The position numbers and the translations under genes were made by a program. DNA of 64,000 nucleotides, from positions 310,001-374,000 of the forward strand of contig NZ_JARKNC010000008.1 in NCBI RefSeq assembly GCF_029360805.1, in the 5' to 3' direction. Below the pieces are notes generated by a model, which was given only the letters and a program-made list of their open reading frames with translations, was not told the origin of the DNA and did not search any database. Shown one piece after another: positions 8,864 to 17,781 of the stretch. Every line of letters starts with the position of its first letter. Positions within the stretch are counted from its first letter, which is position 1. Origin of the DNA: Daejeonella sp. JGW-45 (GTDB taxonomy: Bacteria > Bacteroidota > Bacteroidia > Sphingobacteriales > Sphingobacteriaceae).

Positions 8864-9448
8864 CGCACATTTTTTTTAAGCCACCAAGATATAAAAATTA
8901 AAGATCAGTAGGAACCAGGAGATTTGTTTTGCAGGTATTAAAAAACTTTTGTATTTTCGTTTAACGAAATCCCCGTTAACAGATCTCACCCAATTTTCAC
9001 CTTATATTCTTTACATCCTCTTCGGGAAGGATTCGTATTTTGTTATTATCAGATCCGTAACAGAAGGGATAATGATCCGGTATACATCCGGGACAGCTTC
9101 GGCAATTTCCCGAAGCCTTCCCGGAACTGTCCCGGAACCATCCCGGAACTGACACGAATGAGTCTGCACGAGATTACCTAACATTCTCGAACGCTTTCGG
9201 AAAGATTGTACTGATTTTTTTGATGGGATCAGATGATCGGATAAACGGCATCGGTATTAACTTAAAGTTAATCAACCCGCGGCATATATCCAAATATTTA
9301 CCAAATTACTGTGCTTCCTGCCTGACCACGCCACCCGGGAAAAGCGCAGATTATTTAAACCCAATCCTGTTTCGTCCGGTATGGCATTTCTGAAAGCCGG
9401 GATGTAACAAAATTACAATATTATAGCGGCTATGAGATCGCAGGCAAA
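8864..9448. other. Gene-free interval with a short iteron
   Basis: This is 585 bases between two minus-strand genes. I see no believable gene; the open frames here have no protein character. It should hold the promoter of the lactonase gene; a TATCTTGG sequence on the minus strand about 30 bases before its start resembles the Bacteroidota -7 element TAnnTTTG. An 11-base repeat is listed separately. Confidence 0.6.
9119..9151. repeat. Three tandem copies of an 11-base repeat
   Basis: Three adjacent copies of TCCCGGAAC plus two variable bases (TG, CA, TG) occur with an 11-base period, about one helical turn. Related ATCCGGGACAG and TTTCCCGAAG sequences lie just upstream. It could be an operator array or just a simple repeat; no regulator is assigned. 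Confidence 0.55.
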
Positions 9449-10849
9449 TTAAAAATTGAAATAAGACCGGGCGTTATGATATGATATATCCTGAACAGTC
9501 TTCCCTAACCACTCAATATCGTAAGGTAGTTCGCCATTTTCTACATCCTCTCCGATAAGGTTACATAATATTCTGCGGAAGTATTCATGTCTCGGGAACG
9601 ACATAAAACTTCTGGAATCGGTGAGCATACCTATAAAGCGGCTTAACAAACCCATGTTTGAAAGAGCGTTCAACTGCCTGGTCATGCCGTCTTTTTGGTC
9701 CAGGAACCACCAACCTGATCCAAATTGTACTTTACCGGCTACCGAACCATCGTTAAAATTGCCGACCATTGCCGCAATAAGCTCATTATCGGCCGGGTTC
9801 AGATTATAGATAATCGTTTTTGTAAGCCTGTTGTCATTATCCAGCTTGCTTAGGAACTTAGACAGTGCCTGTGCCTGTGTGAAGTCGCCGATGGAGTCCC
9901 ACCCCGTGTCCGGGCCTAGTACCCGCAGCATCCTGGAGTTATTATTACGCAGGGCCCCGAGGTGGTACTGCTGCACCCAGCCTTTTTCATGATCCCAGAT
10001 TGCGAAATGGAAGAGCATGGCTGATTTGAATTTCCTCACCTCTAGTCCGGACAATACCTGTCCTGCCCGTATTTTCAGGAAGATGGCTGCAATTTCCTCA
10101 TCGCTATAATCTTCGGCATAGATCTGTTCCAGTCCATGATCTGATACGGAACAGCCATTGGCAGCAAAGTAGTCATGACGCTTACGCAGAGCCGAAAGAT
10201 ATGTACTGATATCCATTATGGCTTGACCCCATAACTGTTCGAGCCGGCCGATATATTCGTTCAATGCTTCAGGATTATCAGCGCTCATAGCCTTATCCGG
10301 CCTGAACGCGGGTAAGACCTTTATCGAGAATCCATCATTAGAGATCCTCTGGTGATGTTCCAGGCTGTCCAGCGGATCGTCCGTGGTACAAACAGTCTTT
10401 ACATTCATCCGGCTTAATAAATTACGGACAGAATATTCCGGCGATTGAAGCTTTTCGTTACATTCATTCCATATCTTTTTGGCTGTGGCCGGAGAAAGAA
10501 TGTCCTTGATATCAAAGTAACGCTGCAGTTCAAGATGCGTCCAGTGATACAGGGGATTGCGCAGGGTGTACGGAACCGTTGCCGCCCATTGTTCGAACTT
10601 TTCCCAGTCGGAAGCTGCTCCTGTGCAATATTTCTCATTCACACCATTGGCACGCATTGCACGCCATTTATAATGATCACCGTAAAGCCATACCTGGGTT
10701 ATATTTTCAAATACCAGATCGGAAGCTATCTGCTCAGGAGGCAGGTGGTTATGATAGTCTATTATAGGCATATCCTTCGCAAAATCGTGGTAAAGCTGCT
10801 TTGCAACATTCGATTGCAAAAGGAAATCCTCGTTTAAAAATGCTTTCAT
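9449..10849 (-). CDS. uxaC: Uronate (glucuronate/galacturonate) isomerase
   Basis: A 466-residue enzyme of the amidohydrolase-like UxaC family. It isomerises D-glucuronate to fructuronate and D-galacturonate to tagaturonate in the cytoplasm. The metal-site motif is PIIDYHNHLPP with His33 and His35, then the long insert starting ENITQVWLYGDHYKWRAMR. The C-terminal half holds MLRVLGPDTGWDSIGDF and MLTDSRSFMSFPRHEYFRR, all family hallmarks. The length matches E. coli UxaC (470). It is the last gene of the minus-strand set hydrolase-uxaB-uxaA-uxaC, separated from uxaA by about 170 bases with a hairpin-forming repeat, which may modulate expression of this last gene. Confidence is high. Confidence 0.95.
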   Translation of the reverse strand: MKAFLNEDFLLQSNVAKQLYHDFAKDMPIIDYHNHLPPEQIASDLVFENITQVWLYGDHYKWRAMRANGVNEKYCTGAASDWEKFEQWAATVPYTLRNPLYHWTHLELQRYFDIKDILSPATAKKIWNECNEKLQSPEYSVRNLLSRMNVKTVCTTDDPLDSLEHHQRISNDGFSIKVLPAFRPDKAMSADNPEALNEYIGRLEQLWGQAIMDISTYLSALRKRHDYFAANGCSVSDHGLEQIYAEDYSDEEIAAIFLKIRAGQVLSGLEVRKFKSAMLFHFAIWDHEKGWVQQYHLGALRNNNSRMLRVLGPDTGWDSIGDFTQAQALSKFLSKLDNDNRLTKTIIYNLNPADNELIAAMVGNFNDGSVAGKVQFGSGWWFLDQKDGMTRQLNALSNMGLLSRFIGMLTDSRSFMSFPRHEYFRRILCNLIGEDVENGELPYDIEWLGKTVQDISYHNARSYFNF

Positions 10850-10870
10850 TTCTTAGTTATTTATGGGTTT

Positions 10871-11008
10871 TGGGCTGTGGGCTGTGGGCTGTGGGCTTTG
10901 TTATATTAATATTAAGGTTCTCTATTTACATGGGTGGAAGCTCAAAGCTCACAACTCACAGCTCATTGCTCATCTCTCATTGCTCATTGCTCATTGCTCA
11001 TCTCTCAA
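10871..11008. repeat. Short tandem repeats with fold-back potential between uxaA and uxaC
   Basis: At 10871-10900 a GGGCTGT unit is repeated about three times, ending GGGCTTTG. At 10937-11008 AAGCTCACAACTCACAGCTC is followed by about six TCATTGC/TCATCTC units. The first array is partly complementary to the start of the second, allowing a G:U-tolerant stem with a loop of roughly 40 bases. The segment lies inside the uxa transcript. Confidence 0.65.
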
Positions 11009-11018
11009 CGCCATCTCA

Positions 11019-12671
11019 CTACAACGATATCCCTCTCTTCCAGGGAATAAAATCATCCTGTCCATGCTTCACCGCAGCTATTTCCGTTTCGCCGCTTGCC
11101 ACACTGATCACATAATCCAAAATACGTTCCCCTGCTTCGGCTATTGTTTCCTCACCTTCAATAATTGACCCGGTATTAATGTCGATTATATCACGCATTT
11201 TATTGAACAAGGCAGTATTAGTTGCGATCTTGACTACCGGAGCTATCGGGTTGCCGGTTGGCGTTCCCAGGCCGGTTGTGAATAACACCAGGTTTGCGCC
11301 AGACCCTACTTCCGCAGTGGTAGATTCGACGTCATTGCCCGGGGTACACAGTAAGCTCAAGCCCGGCCTGGATACTTTCTCGGGATAATCCAGCACTTCC
11401 ACTACAGGAGAAGTACCGCCCTTCTTCGCAGCACCTGCCGATTTAATAGCATCCGTAATAAGACCATCCTTAATATTTCCAGGTGAGGGATTCATATAGA
11501 AACCTGATCCGGCATCGTCTGCGAGCTTGCTGTAGCTCCGCATAAGGGTCGAAAAGCGTGCAGCCTGTTCCGTGTCGACACAACGGTCGCTGAGGTTTTG
11601 TTCCACCCCGCATAACTCCGGAAATTCTGACAATATAACAGATCCTCCCATGGCTACCAGCAGGTCGGACGTATAACCTATGGCCGGATTCGCCGAAATG
11701 CCCGAAAAGCCATCTGAGCCGCCGCATTCAAGTCCGATACAAAGCTTACTCAACGGCGCAGGACGGCGTTCTGAACGGTTAGCCTGGATTAAACCTGCCA
11801 GGGTTTGCTTGATCGCCATTGATAGGAGATCAGCTTCAGTTCCAACAGTTTGCTGATCCAGAATATAAAGTGGTTTATCGAAAGACGGGCTCCGCTTTTT
11901 GATCTCCGCCTGTAAAGCCGATACCTGTGCATTCTGACAGCCGAGGCTTAGTACCGTTGCCCCTGCAACATTGGGATGAGTGATGTATCCTGCAAGTAAG
12001 CCGCACAAGGTTTCGGAATCCTGGCGGATTCCGCCGCAGCCGCCGTCATGAACCAGGAACTTGACACCGTCGATATTGGGGAATACCCTGTCCTGCTTTT
12101 CCTCGCCTGTTTCCAGGAAGACGGGGGCATTGAGAAGTGCATCTTCATTGCCGCCCTCCCTGATCATATTAATAAGTTTTACGGCATGGTTATAATATTT
12201 CTTCTTACGTCCATACCCCAGTGGAGCAACGAGGGATTCCTGCAAAACCTCAAGATTTCTGTTCTCGCAGAAGACCATCGGGATAACCAACCAATAATTC
12301 GCAGTTCCCACACTCCCATCTGAACGATGAAATCCCATAAAGGAGCGACCCTCGAACCTGCTGGTATCCGGTTTGTTCCAGCTAAGTTTGCGGTCGCGCA
12401 CCTCGAAGTCATTTGCCGCATGCTTAACATTCTCCGTGGTGATAAGGCTTCCTTTCGGAAGGTCAGTTTGCACAATGCCCACGAGGACGCCATACATAAT
12501 GACTTCACTGCCGGCAGGCAAGGCAAGCGCAGTAAATTTATGTTTTGCTTTAACATCGTCCTGAAGGACTATTGTTTCACCGTTGCTGGTGACAGAATCG
12601 TTTCTTTTGAGGTCAGTCAAAGCCACAATTATATTATCATCCGGATGGACCTTCAAGTTATTCTGTTTCAT
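11019..12671 (-). CDS. uxaA: Altronate dehydratase
   Basis: About 550 residues, starting at the ATG at 12671, whose A is also the last base of the uxaB stop (TGATG overlap). A TTG one codon earlier is an unlikely start. The enzyme removes water from D-altronate to give 2-keto-3-deoxygluconate. The N-terminus is an SAF-type domain (residues 1-90, ending VGIVQTDLPKGSLI). The catalytic UxaA domain then has GFHRSDGSVGTANYWLVIP, HDGGCGG, LSLGCQNAQ and IGLECGGSDGFSGISANPA, with Cys residues likely binding an Fe-S or metal site. The C-terminus contains FTTGLGTPTGNPIAPVVKIATN. Translational coupling to uxaB supports one operon. Confidence 0.94.
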   Translation of the reverse strand: MKQNNLKVHPDDNIIVALTDLKRNDSVTSNGETIVLQDDVKAKHKFTALALPAGSEVIMYGVLVGIVQTDLPKGSLITTENVKHAANDFEVRDRKLSWNKPDTSRFEGRSFMGFHRSDGSVGTANYWLVIPMVFCENRNLEVLQESLVAPLGYGRKKKYYNHAVKLINMIREGGNEDALLNAPVFLETGEEKQDRVFPNIDGVKFLVHDGGCGGIRQDSETLCGLLAGYITHPNVAGATVLSLGCQNAQVSALQAEIKKRSPSFDKPLYILDQQTVGTEADLLSMAIKQTLAGLIQANRSERRPAPLSKLCIGLECGGSDGFSGISANPAIGYTSDLLVAMGGSVILSEFPELCGVEQNLSDRCVDTEQAARFSTLMRSYSKLADDAGSGFYMNPSPGNIKDGLITDAIKSAGAAKKGGTSPVVEVLDYPEKVSRPGLSLLCTPGNDVESTTAEVGSGANLVLFTTGLGTPTGNPIAPVVKIATNTALFNKMRDIIDINTGSIIEGEETIAEAGERILDYVISVASGETEIAAVKHGQDDFIPWKRGISL

Positions 12672-14191
12672 CAAGCTTTCTGATTTTTAGAATTCATTTT
12701 TTTCATATTTTCCATCACACCTGTGTCGCTGATAGTGCGAACATGTTCTTTTACCGCGTCGGCAAATCCGGGCAGGGCGGAAAGATCCGCACTCCATAAT
12801 TGTTCGTTTGAAAGTGCAGAACTGACAACTTCCTCAACCGACCCGGCGTTAGACCAAAGATCGGAGTAATAAGAGGCATGTTCATCATCTATCTTATAGT
12901 TTTTCCCCTGCGCTATCCCCTGAAAACTTTTTTCACGCTGTTCTGACCGCATAAATAATAAATACGCAGCAAAGCCAAAAGCAATATGCTGCGGAACCGT
13001 GTTAAAGGTTTCATAATAACGTAAAAGTACCGGAACCACACGCATCTTAAGTTTCAGCGTATAGTTAACGCATATACCTATCCACTGATGCCTGATAAAA
13101 GGATTGCGGAAGCGGTCAAGGACCTTGTTCGAAAATTGCAACGCATCTTCGGGCTCCACCGGATGGGGAATTGCGCGGGCGAGATCACGGTGAAGCAATT
13201 CGGTGATGAATGCAGAAAACTGATCATCAATCATTGCCGAATGCACCGTATCGAAGCCGGCCAGTACCGCAAGGCCGCAGGTTAAAGAGTGCGATCCGTT
13301 TAACAAGCGGAGCTTTAGCTCTTTGAACGTCGCAATGTCGGGCGTTATGACTACTCCCGGGTCGGCTCGCCAGAATGACAGGATATCTTTAACCCTTTCG
13401 TCTCCCTCTATCGCCCACAATCTGTACACTTCGGCAATAATCAGCAGATCATCCTTATAACCGAGCTGCTCCTCAAGTACCTCTAAAGCTTCAGCATCCG
13501 GCTTTCCGGGAACAATTCTGTCGACCAGTGAATTACAAAACGTATTACTATGTTCCAGCCAATGAAAGAAACCCTCTTCCAGGTTATTTTGCTTCGCCAA
13601 TGTAAAAACTATCTCCCTAAGCACCCTGCCGTTATCAGAAATAAGCTCGGTAGGAACTATTACCAGTCCCCTATCCTTATCACCGTTAAATGCCTTATAC
13701 CTTTCATGTAATACTGCCAGCAATTTACCGGGAAACGACCCGGGCGGATTGGCGCTTATATCATCATCTGTAAGCTGAATACCTGCCTCCGTAGTATTTG
13801 AGATAATGATTTCCAGGTCGCGGGATCGGGCTATAGCAAGTATATCGTTCCATTCCGTGTGCGCATTTATCACCCTGCTTATTGATGAGCAGATGATGTT
13901 TTCTTCGGTTTTTTGGCCGCTTTCAATACCCCTTACAGCTACGGTGTACATCGAGTCCTGCCGGTCAAAATCGTCGGTATTGCCTTTACTCGTTGATTTT
14001 ACAACTACTGCCCGGCCATTAAATATGCCCGACTTATTTGCCTTATCAATAAAATAATCGGGAAGCCCGCGCAGCAACACTCCCGTACCAAATTGAAGTA
14101 CTTTTTCGGGGAGGTCAGAGGCTTTTGCATGAAAGCGCCTGAGCTCTTCGTTGCCTCTAATACTAATTAAATTTTCCTTGTTCAGTATCAT
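12671..14191 (-). CDS. uxaB: Tagaturonate reductase (altronate oxidoreductase)
   Basis: A 506-residue NAD-dependent enzyme of the mannitol dehydrogenase family that reduces tagaturonate to altronate. The N-terminal segment has VLQFGTGVLLRGLPDYFID, a Rossmann-like start, then VVVKSTSKG. The middle has IIISNTTEAGIQLTDDD, typical of tagaturonate and fructuronate reductases. The catalytic helix region contains KLRLLNGSHSLTCGLAVLAGFDTVHSAM, with the family Lys/Asn/His pattern. Length fits UxaB (about 480). It is downstream of the secreted hydrolase (42-base gap) and coupled to uxaA. UxaB rather than UxuB is chosen because the partner dehydratase is UxaA type. Confidence 0.92.
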   Translation of the reverse strand: MILNKENLISIRGNEELRRFHAKASDLPEKVLQFGTGVLLRGLPDYFIDKANKSGIFNGRAVVVKSTSKGNTDDFDRQDSMYTVAVRGIESGQKTEENIICSSISRVINAHTEWNDILAIARSRDLEIIISNTTEAGIQLTDDDISANPPGSFPGKLLAVLHERYKAFNGDKDRGLVIVPTELISDNGRVLREIVFTLAKQNNLEEGFFHWLEHSNTFCNSLVDRIVPGKPDAEALEVLEEQLGYKDDLLIIAEVYRLWAIEGDERVKDILSFWRADPGVVITPDIATFKELKLRLLNGSHSLTCGLAVLAGFDTVHSAMIDDQFSAFITELLHRDLARAIPHPVEPEDALQFSNKVLDRFRNPFIRHQWIGICVNYTLKLKMRVVPVLLRYYETFNTVPQHIAFGFAAYLLFMRSEQREKSFQGIAQGKNYKIDDEHASYYSDLWSNAGSVEEVVSSALSNEQLWSADLSALPGFADAVKEHVRTISDTGVMENMKKMNSKNQKA

Positions 14192-14233
14192 ATCTATACA
14201 ATGTGTTTGAGTCGTAAGATTCGTTGGAAGTTT

Positions 14234-16429
14234 TTACTTCCCATTCAACCAGCTTAAAAGGCTTGATTGCAAATTCGCCGGCTCCGCAGGTATAACTTGC
14301 AGACTTGCTGCATTACTCCTGTATGCGTTCCGGACTACTGTCAAATCCTTCTCTATCTCGGCGGTGTTTGAATTGCTGGCGTTACCATCAGTACTGCCGG
14401 CGATCAGCAGCTTCCTGGGCGCGAGGCTCGCTGCCAGGTCAGGAAGATCGTATTGACCGATTGACCCTGGCACGGCGCTAAATAAAAACCTCGGATTATA
14501 CCGAAAGTTCTTCACCACCGACCGGTAAGAAGAATATGGTTCGATCAGCGCTATCCGGCTGATCGCCGGCTCGAAAGCCGCAGCATGCAGGAGAACAGGC
14601 GTAAACTCTTGTTTCGCTAAGCCGGAAACCTCTGTAATACCATCCTGCTTCATCAGTAGCCGGGTCAGTTTAACGGCATCAGAGGCATGTATTCCCACTA
14701 TGCTCTTCCCAACCAATAATGCGGCGAACCATGAATTATAAGGAACGTTGTTGATGTTCGAATCGCCCCTGAATATACCGGGGCCCATTTCTCCATAGCC
14801 TATGAGATCAGGAACAAGAACGGTGACACCATTATTGACCAGAAACTCAATAGGCCCGCCAACTGCCGCGTCAGCTTGATTTCCTTGGGGATTCAGGTAA
14901 AGTACGCCCTTGCCGGATGGCTTATCAGGCTTAAACAACAGGTAAGGGATTGGATAATCCTGCTGATCGGCTAAAATGTATTTCTCAACACCATAGCCCT
15001 TTCGCGGACTACGGCCAACGAAGAGCGGTGCGGCGGCGGGAGCAGGTTCTTCATAAGCAGAAAGGCTTTTTGCGCGTGGCAGTATCTGAGACCGGTGTGA
15101 ATTTGTTTTCCTGAGTGCTTCCAAGCTTTTCATACGCATGTTTGCATTCCTCGCATTCAGATCAAATACCGTTGCACTTTTAAGAGAGGTGGAGATCTGA
15201 CCGTCCCTAGTTACCAGCAGATCGTCTGCATCCAGCATGGGGATCCTAATATCAGTAGAGTCGCCAGGGTTGTTCAGCGTCTCCTGGAAAAATGCGTACA
15301 TCGCCTCCCGGTTCTTTTTTGTAGAAGCATGCGGCCCGTCGTCGCTTACCATTTTAAAAGATCCGGGGTTGCCGTAAGCCTGGTATATCTGCGAAATTTC
15401 CCTGGCACTTTCCTCGACGCCCTTAATCGGAAACATATCCATCGTCGTTGCTATCAGCAAAGCCGGCTTTGGAGCCCGTACTGCCAGCAGGTCGGCCATA
15501 TCAAGACCTTTCAATATGCTTCCGGGGAAATTTTGTTCAGCATCCTGAGGCCCGATAGTCTGAAAGATCCGGGTCATATTTGTGATATAATTTTCGGGAG
15601 CAACCGCCTTGAACCGGGGTTCCATGGCCGCGATGTAAGAGCTCTGAGTGCCACCACCCGAACGGCCGGTGATGCCAATTCGTGCGGTATCTACTTCCGG
15701 CCGGGTAACAAGGTAGTCCAGCGCCCGGATACCATCCCATATCATGGTACTTGCAAGTGTATTTCCTGTAATAAAGGCCTGGGCACCGACGTATGAATGC
15801 TCGCCGGTTGGTGAACCTAAGTCAGATTTTTTCTTTTCAGGGTTATAGTACTGAAGGCGCTCGCCTTGTCCCAAAGGGTCGAATGCGAAAACTACAAAGC
15901 CCTTTTTCACCAGGTTAACCAGAATATTCTGGTAAGACCGGTAGCCAGTTTCGGAGTGCCCGCTGCAGTAGATCACCGCCGGAGCATTGGTGGCGTTTGC
16001 GGGAATAAAAAGGGATGAAGTAACATAAAATCCGGGCTGCGATTCAAAAATAATGTTCTCGATCGTATAACCATCTTTCTTCCTTACCCCGGTTATAACG
16101 GGATTCAAGGGTGTTTTTTCCGGGAACTTGCCGATCACATCAGCCAGCGTCTGGCGGACCATATTCTGTCGGCTTTTCCATTCGTTCAACGACTTGATAG
16201 CTGCTACATTCTGCGCCCGCTTATCGAGCTGCTTATAGGCTGTCTTCGAAAGGTGATGATACAGTGTGTTGGGAGCATCACTAAAGCTCATCAGCCCTTT
16301 TATGATGTCCAATTCCTTATTTTGGGCTTTGGCTGCATCCAAAAAGCAAAATAATGAGGTGAGAACGATTGCGGTTACCACCTGGCTGGAGAGCCGGAAG
16401 CAAAATAAGTTCAGTAATTTTGATTTCAT
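14234..16429 (-). CDS. Secreted tandem alpha/beta hydrolase, acetylxylan-esterase-like
   Basis: A 731-residue exported protein. A signal peptide spans residues 1-36 (hydrophobic core VVTAIVLTSLFCFLDAAKA). The first alpha/beta hydrolase domain (about 110-400) has an oxyanion-side PAVIYCSGHSETG, AFDPLGQGERL and a nucleophile elbow GITGRSGGGTQ; a DMFPIKG loop and DDGPHAST supply plausible acid and His residues. A second hydrolase-like half (about 470-731) lacks a clear GxSxG elbow and may be inactive. Similar proteins are annotated as acetylxylan esterases or glucuronoyl-ester-type hydrolases. It is the first gene of the hexuronate operon, so deacetylation or de-esterification of pectin or another uronic-acid polymer is a reasonable inference, not proven. 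Confidence 0.72.
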   Translation of the reverse strand: MKSKLLNLFCFRLSSQVVTAIVLTSLFCFLDAAKAQNKELDIIKGLMSFSDAPNTLYHHLSKTAYKQLDKRAQNVAAIKSLNEWKSRQNMVRQTLADVIGKFPEKTPLNPVITGVRKKDGYTIENIIFESQPGFYVTSSLFIPANATNAPAVIYCSGHSETGYRSYQNILVNLVKKGFVVFAFDPLGQGERLQYYNPEKKKSDLGSPTGEHSYVGAQAFITGNTLASTMIWDGIRALDYLVTRPEVDTARIGITGRSGGGTQSSYIAAMEPRFKAVAPENYITNMTRIFQTIGPQDAEQNFPGSILKGLDMADLLAVRAPKPALLIATTMDMFPIKGVEESAREISQIYQAYGNPGSFKMVSDDGPHASTKKNREAMYAFFQETLNNPGDSTDIRIPMLDADDLLVTRDGQISTSLKSATVFDLNARNANMRMKSLEALRKTNSHRSQILPRAKSLSAYEEPAPAAAPLFVGRSPRKGYGVEKYILADQQDYPIPYLLFKPDKPSGKGVLYLNPQGNQADAAVGGPIEFLVNNGVTVLVPDLIGYGEMGPGIFRGDSNINNVPYNSWFAALLVGKSIVGIHASDAVKLTRLLMKQDGITEVSGLAKQEFTPVLLHAAAFEPAISRIALIEPYSSYRSVVKNFRYNPRFLFSAVPGSIGQYDLPDLAASLAPRKLLIAGSTDGNASNSNTAEIEKDLTVVRNAYRSNAASLQVIPAEPANLQSSLLSWLNGK

Positions 16430-16666
16430 AATAAGCGAACTGGGATGGTCATTTACCTGAATATCTGATATGGCTCAGACGAAAATCCGTATTTAGCAAG
16501 TCTAGGCAGATAAACCCCAGGAAACAAAAATCAGACAATAAATTTATGCAATCGATGCCGGGATTCCGCGCCGGGTCAGGTTACGATACGGCCCCGGTCA
16601 ATGCCAGGGGCGAAGCAATTCGATTTTGTATATTTATGCGCTGGTGGCTCAAATACTAATTTAAAA
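16430..16666. promoter_or_regulatory. Divergent control region between hexuronate operon and LacI gene
   Basis: These 237 bases separate the divergently transcribed hydrolase-uxaBAC operon and the LacI-type regulator. An imperfect dyad ATGCAATCGATGCC at about 16547-16560 is a candidate LacI-family operator, which typically has a central CG. No promoter can be placed with certainty. Assignment rests mainly on position. Confidence 0.35.
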
Positions 16667-17707
16667 ATGTTTAAACCCGTAACCATAAAAGATATTGCTA
16701 AAGCGCTTGGCCTGTCGCCATCCACGGTTTCGCGGGCTCTCCGGGATGGCTATGAGATAAGTCCGGAAACGAAAAGGATCGTTAAGGAATATGCTGACAA
16801 GATCGACTACCGGAGCAATCCCATTGCGTTAAGCTTAAAAGGCAGAAGAAGCTATTCGATCGGAGTTGTGGTGTGCGAGGTAGCAAACAGTTTCTTTTCC
16901 CAGGCAATTAACGGCATTGAATCCATTGCCTATAACAAAGGGTACCGGGTTATTATATCGCAGAGCCACGACCTGTATGAACGCGAGGTTATCAACACAA
17001 AGCACCTGGCCAACAGCTCCGTAGACGGGCTGCTGATTTCCATGGCTGCAGAGACTACTGATTTCTCACATCTTTCCAGCTTGCACGAAAACGGCTTGCC
17101 GATCGTCTTCTTTGACCGGGTAATAGATCAGATACAAACGCATAAAGTAATAGTCAATAATTTTTCGAGCGCTTTTGAAGCTACTGAATTACTTATAAAA
17201 CGCGGCCACTCCCGTATTGCGCATTTAGCCAGCGCTCCACACCTGTCTATAACCACAGAACGAATGGACGGTTATACAGCGGCCCTGAATAAACATTCCA
17301 TAGCCTTTAACCCTGAATATGTTCAGTATTGCCCGCATGGCGGCCGCATTTACGGTGAAGTAGAAGATGCCGTAAAAAAACTGCTCAGCCTGCCAGATAG
17401 TGCTGATGCAATTTTTGTCTCCAGTGACCGGCTGAGCATAGGGTGCCTTAGAGCTCTCAAAAAATTTCATTTAAACCCTGAGGACATGCCTGTAGCCGGT
17501 TTTTCAAATTCTGACGTAGTTGAGCTTCTTAAACCAACACTTTCTTATGTAAGACAACCGGCTTTCGAAATGGGAAGAATTGCGACAGAGTTACTTATCG
17601 GTCTGATCGAAGCCAAATATCCTGTCACAGAATTTGAAACAAAAGTACTGGACACCGAGCTGTTCCTTAACGACGGACCGCTGGCGACAGGTTCAAAGTC
17701 TGTCTGA
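16667..17707 (+). CDS. LacI-family transcriptional regulator
   Basis: About 346 residues from the ATG at 16667; the frame is open upstream, but the canonical start is just before VTIKDIAKALGLSPSTVSRALRD, the LacI helix-turn-helix and hinge helix (ending YRSNPIALSLKG). The periplasmic-binding-protein-like effector domain follows: SIGVVVCEVANSFFSQAINGIE, then SVDGLLISMA, and the C-terminal PVAGFSNSDVVELLKPTLSYVRQP. It should bind a sugar or sugar acid. Its divergent placement against the hydrolase-uxaBAC operon makes it the likely repressor or activator of hexuronate use. The racemase-like gene follows 74 bases downstream on the same strand. Family is secure; ligand is inferred. Confidence 0.92.
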   Translation: MFKPVTIKDIAKALGLSPSTVSRALRDGYEISPETKRIVKEYADKIDYRSNPIALSLKGRRSYSIGVVVCEVANSFFSQAINGIESIAYNKGYRVIISQSHDLYEREVINTKHLANSSVDGLLISMAAETTDFSHLSSLHENGLPIVFFDRVIDQIQTHKVIVNNFSSAFEATELLIKRGHSRIAHLASAPHLSITTERMDGYTAALNKHSIAFNPEYVQYCPHGGRIYGEVEDAVKKLLSLPDSADAIFVSSDRLSIGCLRALKKFHLNPEDMPVAGFSNSDVVELLKPTLSYVRQPAFEMGRIATELLIGLIEAKYPVTEFETKVLDTELFLNDGPLATGSKSV

Positions 17708-17781
17708 TACCGTCTAAAGGCTCTTATTTTCATAAATTTCTTTCTATCTTGATCGCATTATTTATGTGTTAAATAAGGATT

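Noticed and set aside
8949-9152. 67-codon plus-strand frame in the gap after the lactonase
   Set aside because: It runs through the 11-base repeat and has no similarity or start signal.
10801-11168. Overlapping plus-strand frames of about 100 codons between uxaC and uxaA
   Set aside because: They are translations of the GGGCTGT and TCATTGC repeats and overlap coding ends on the other strand.
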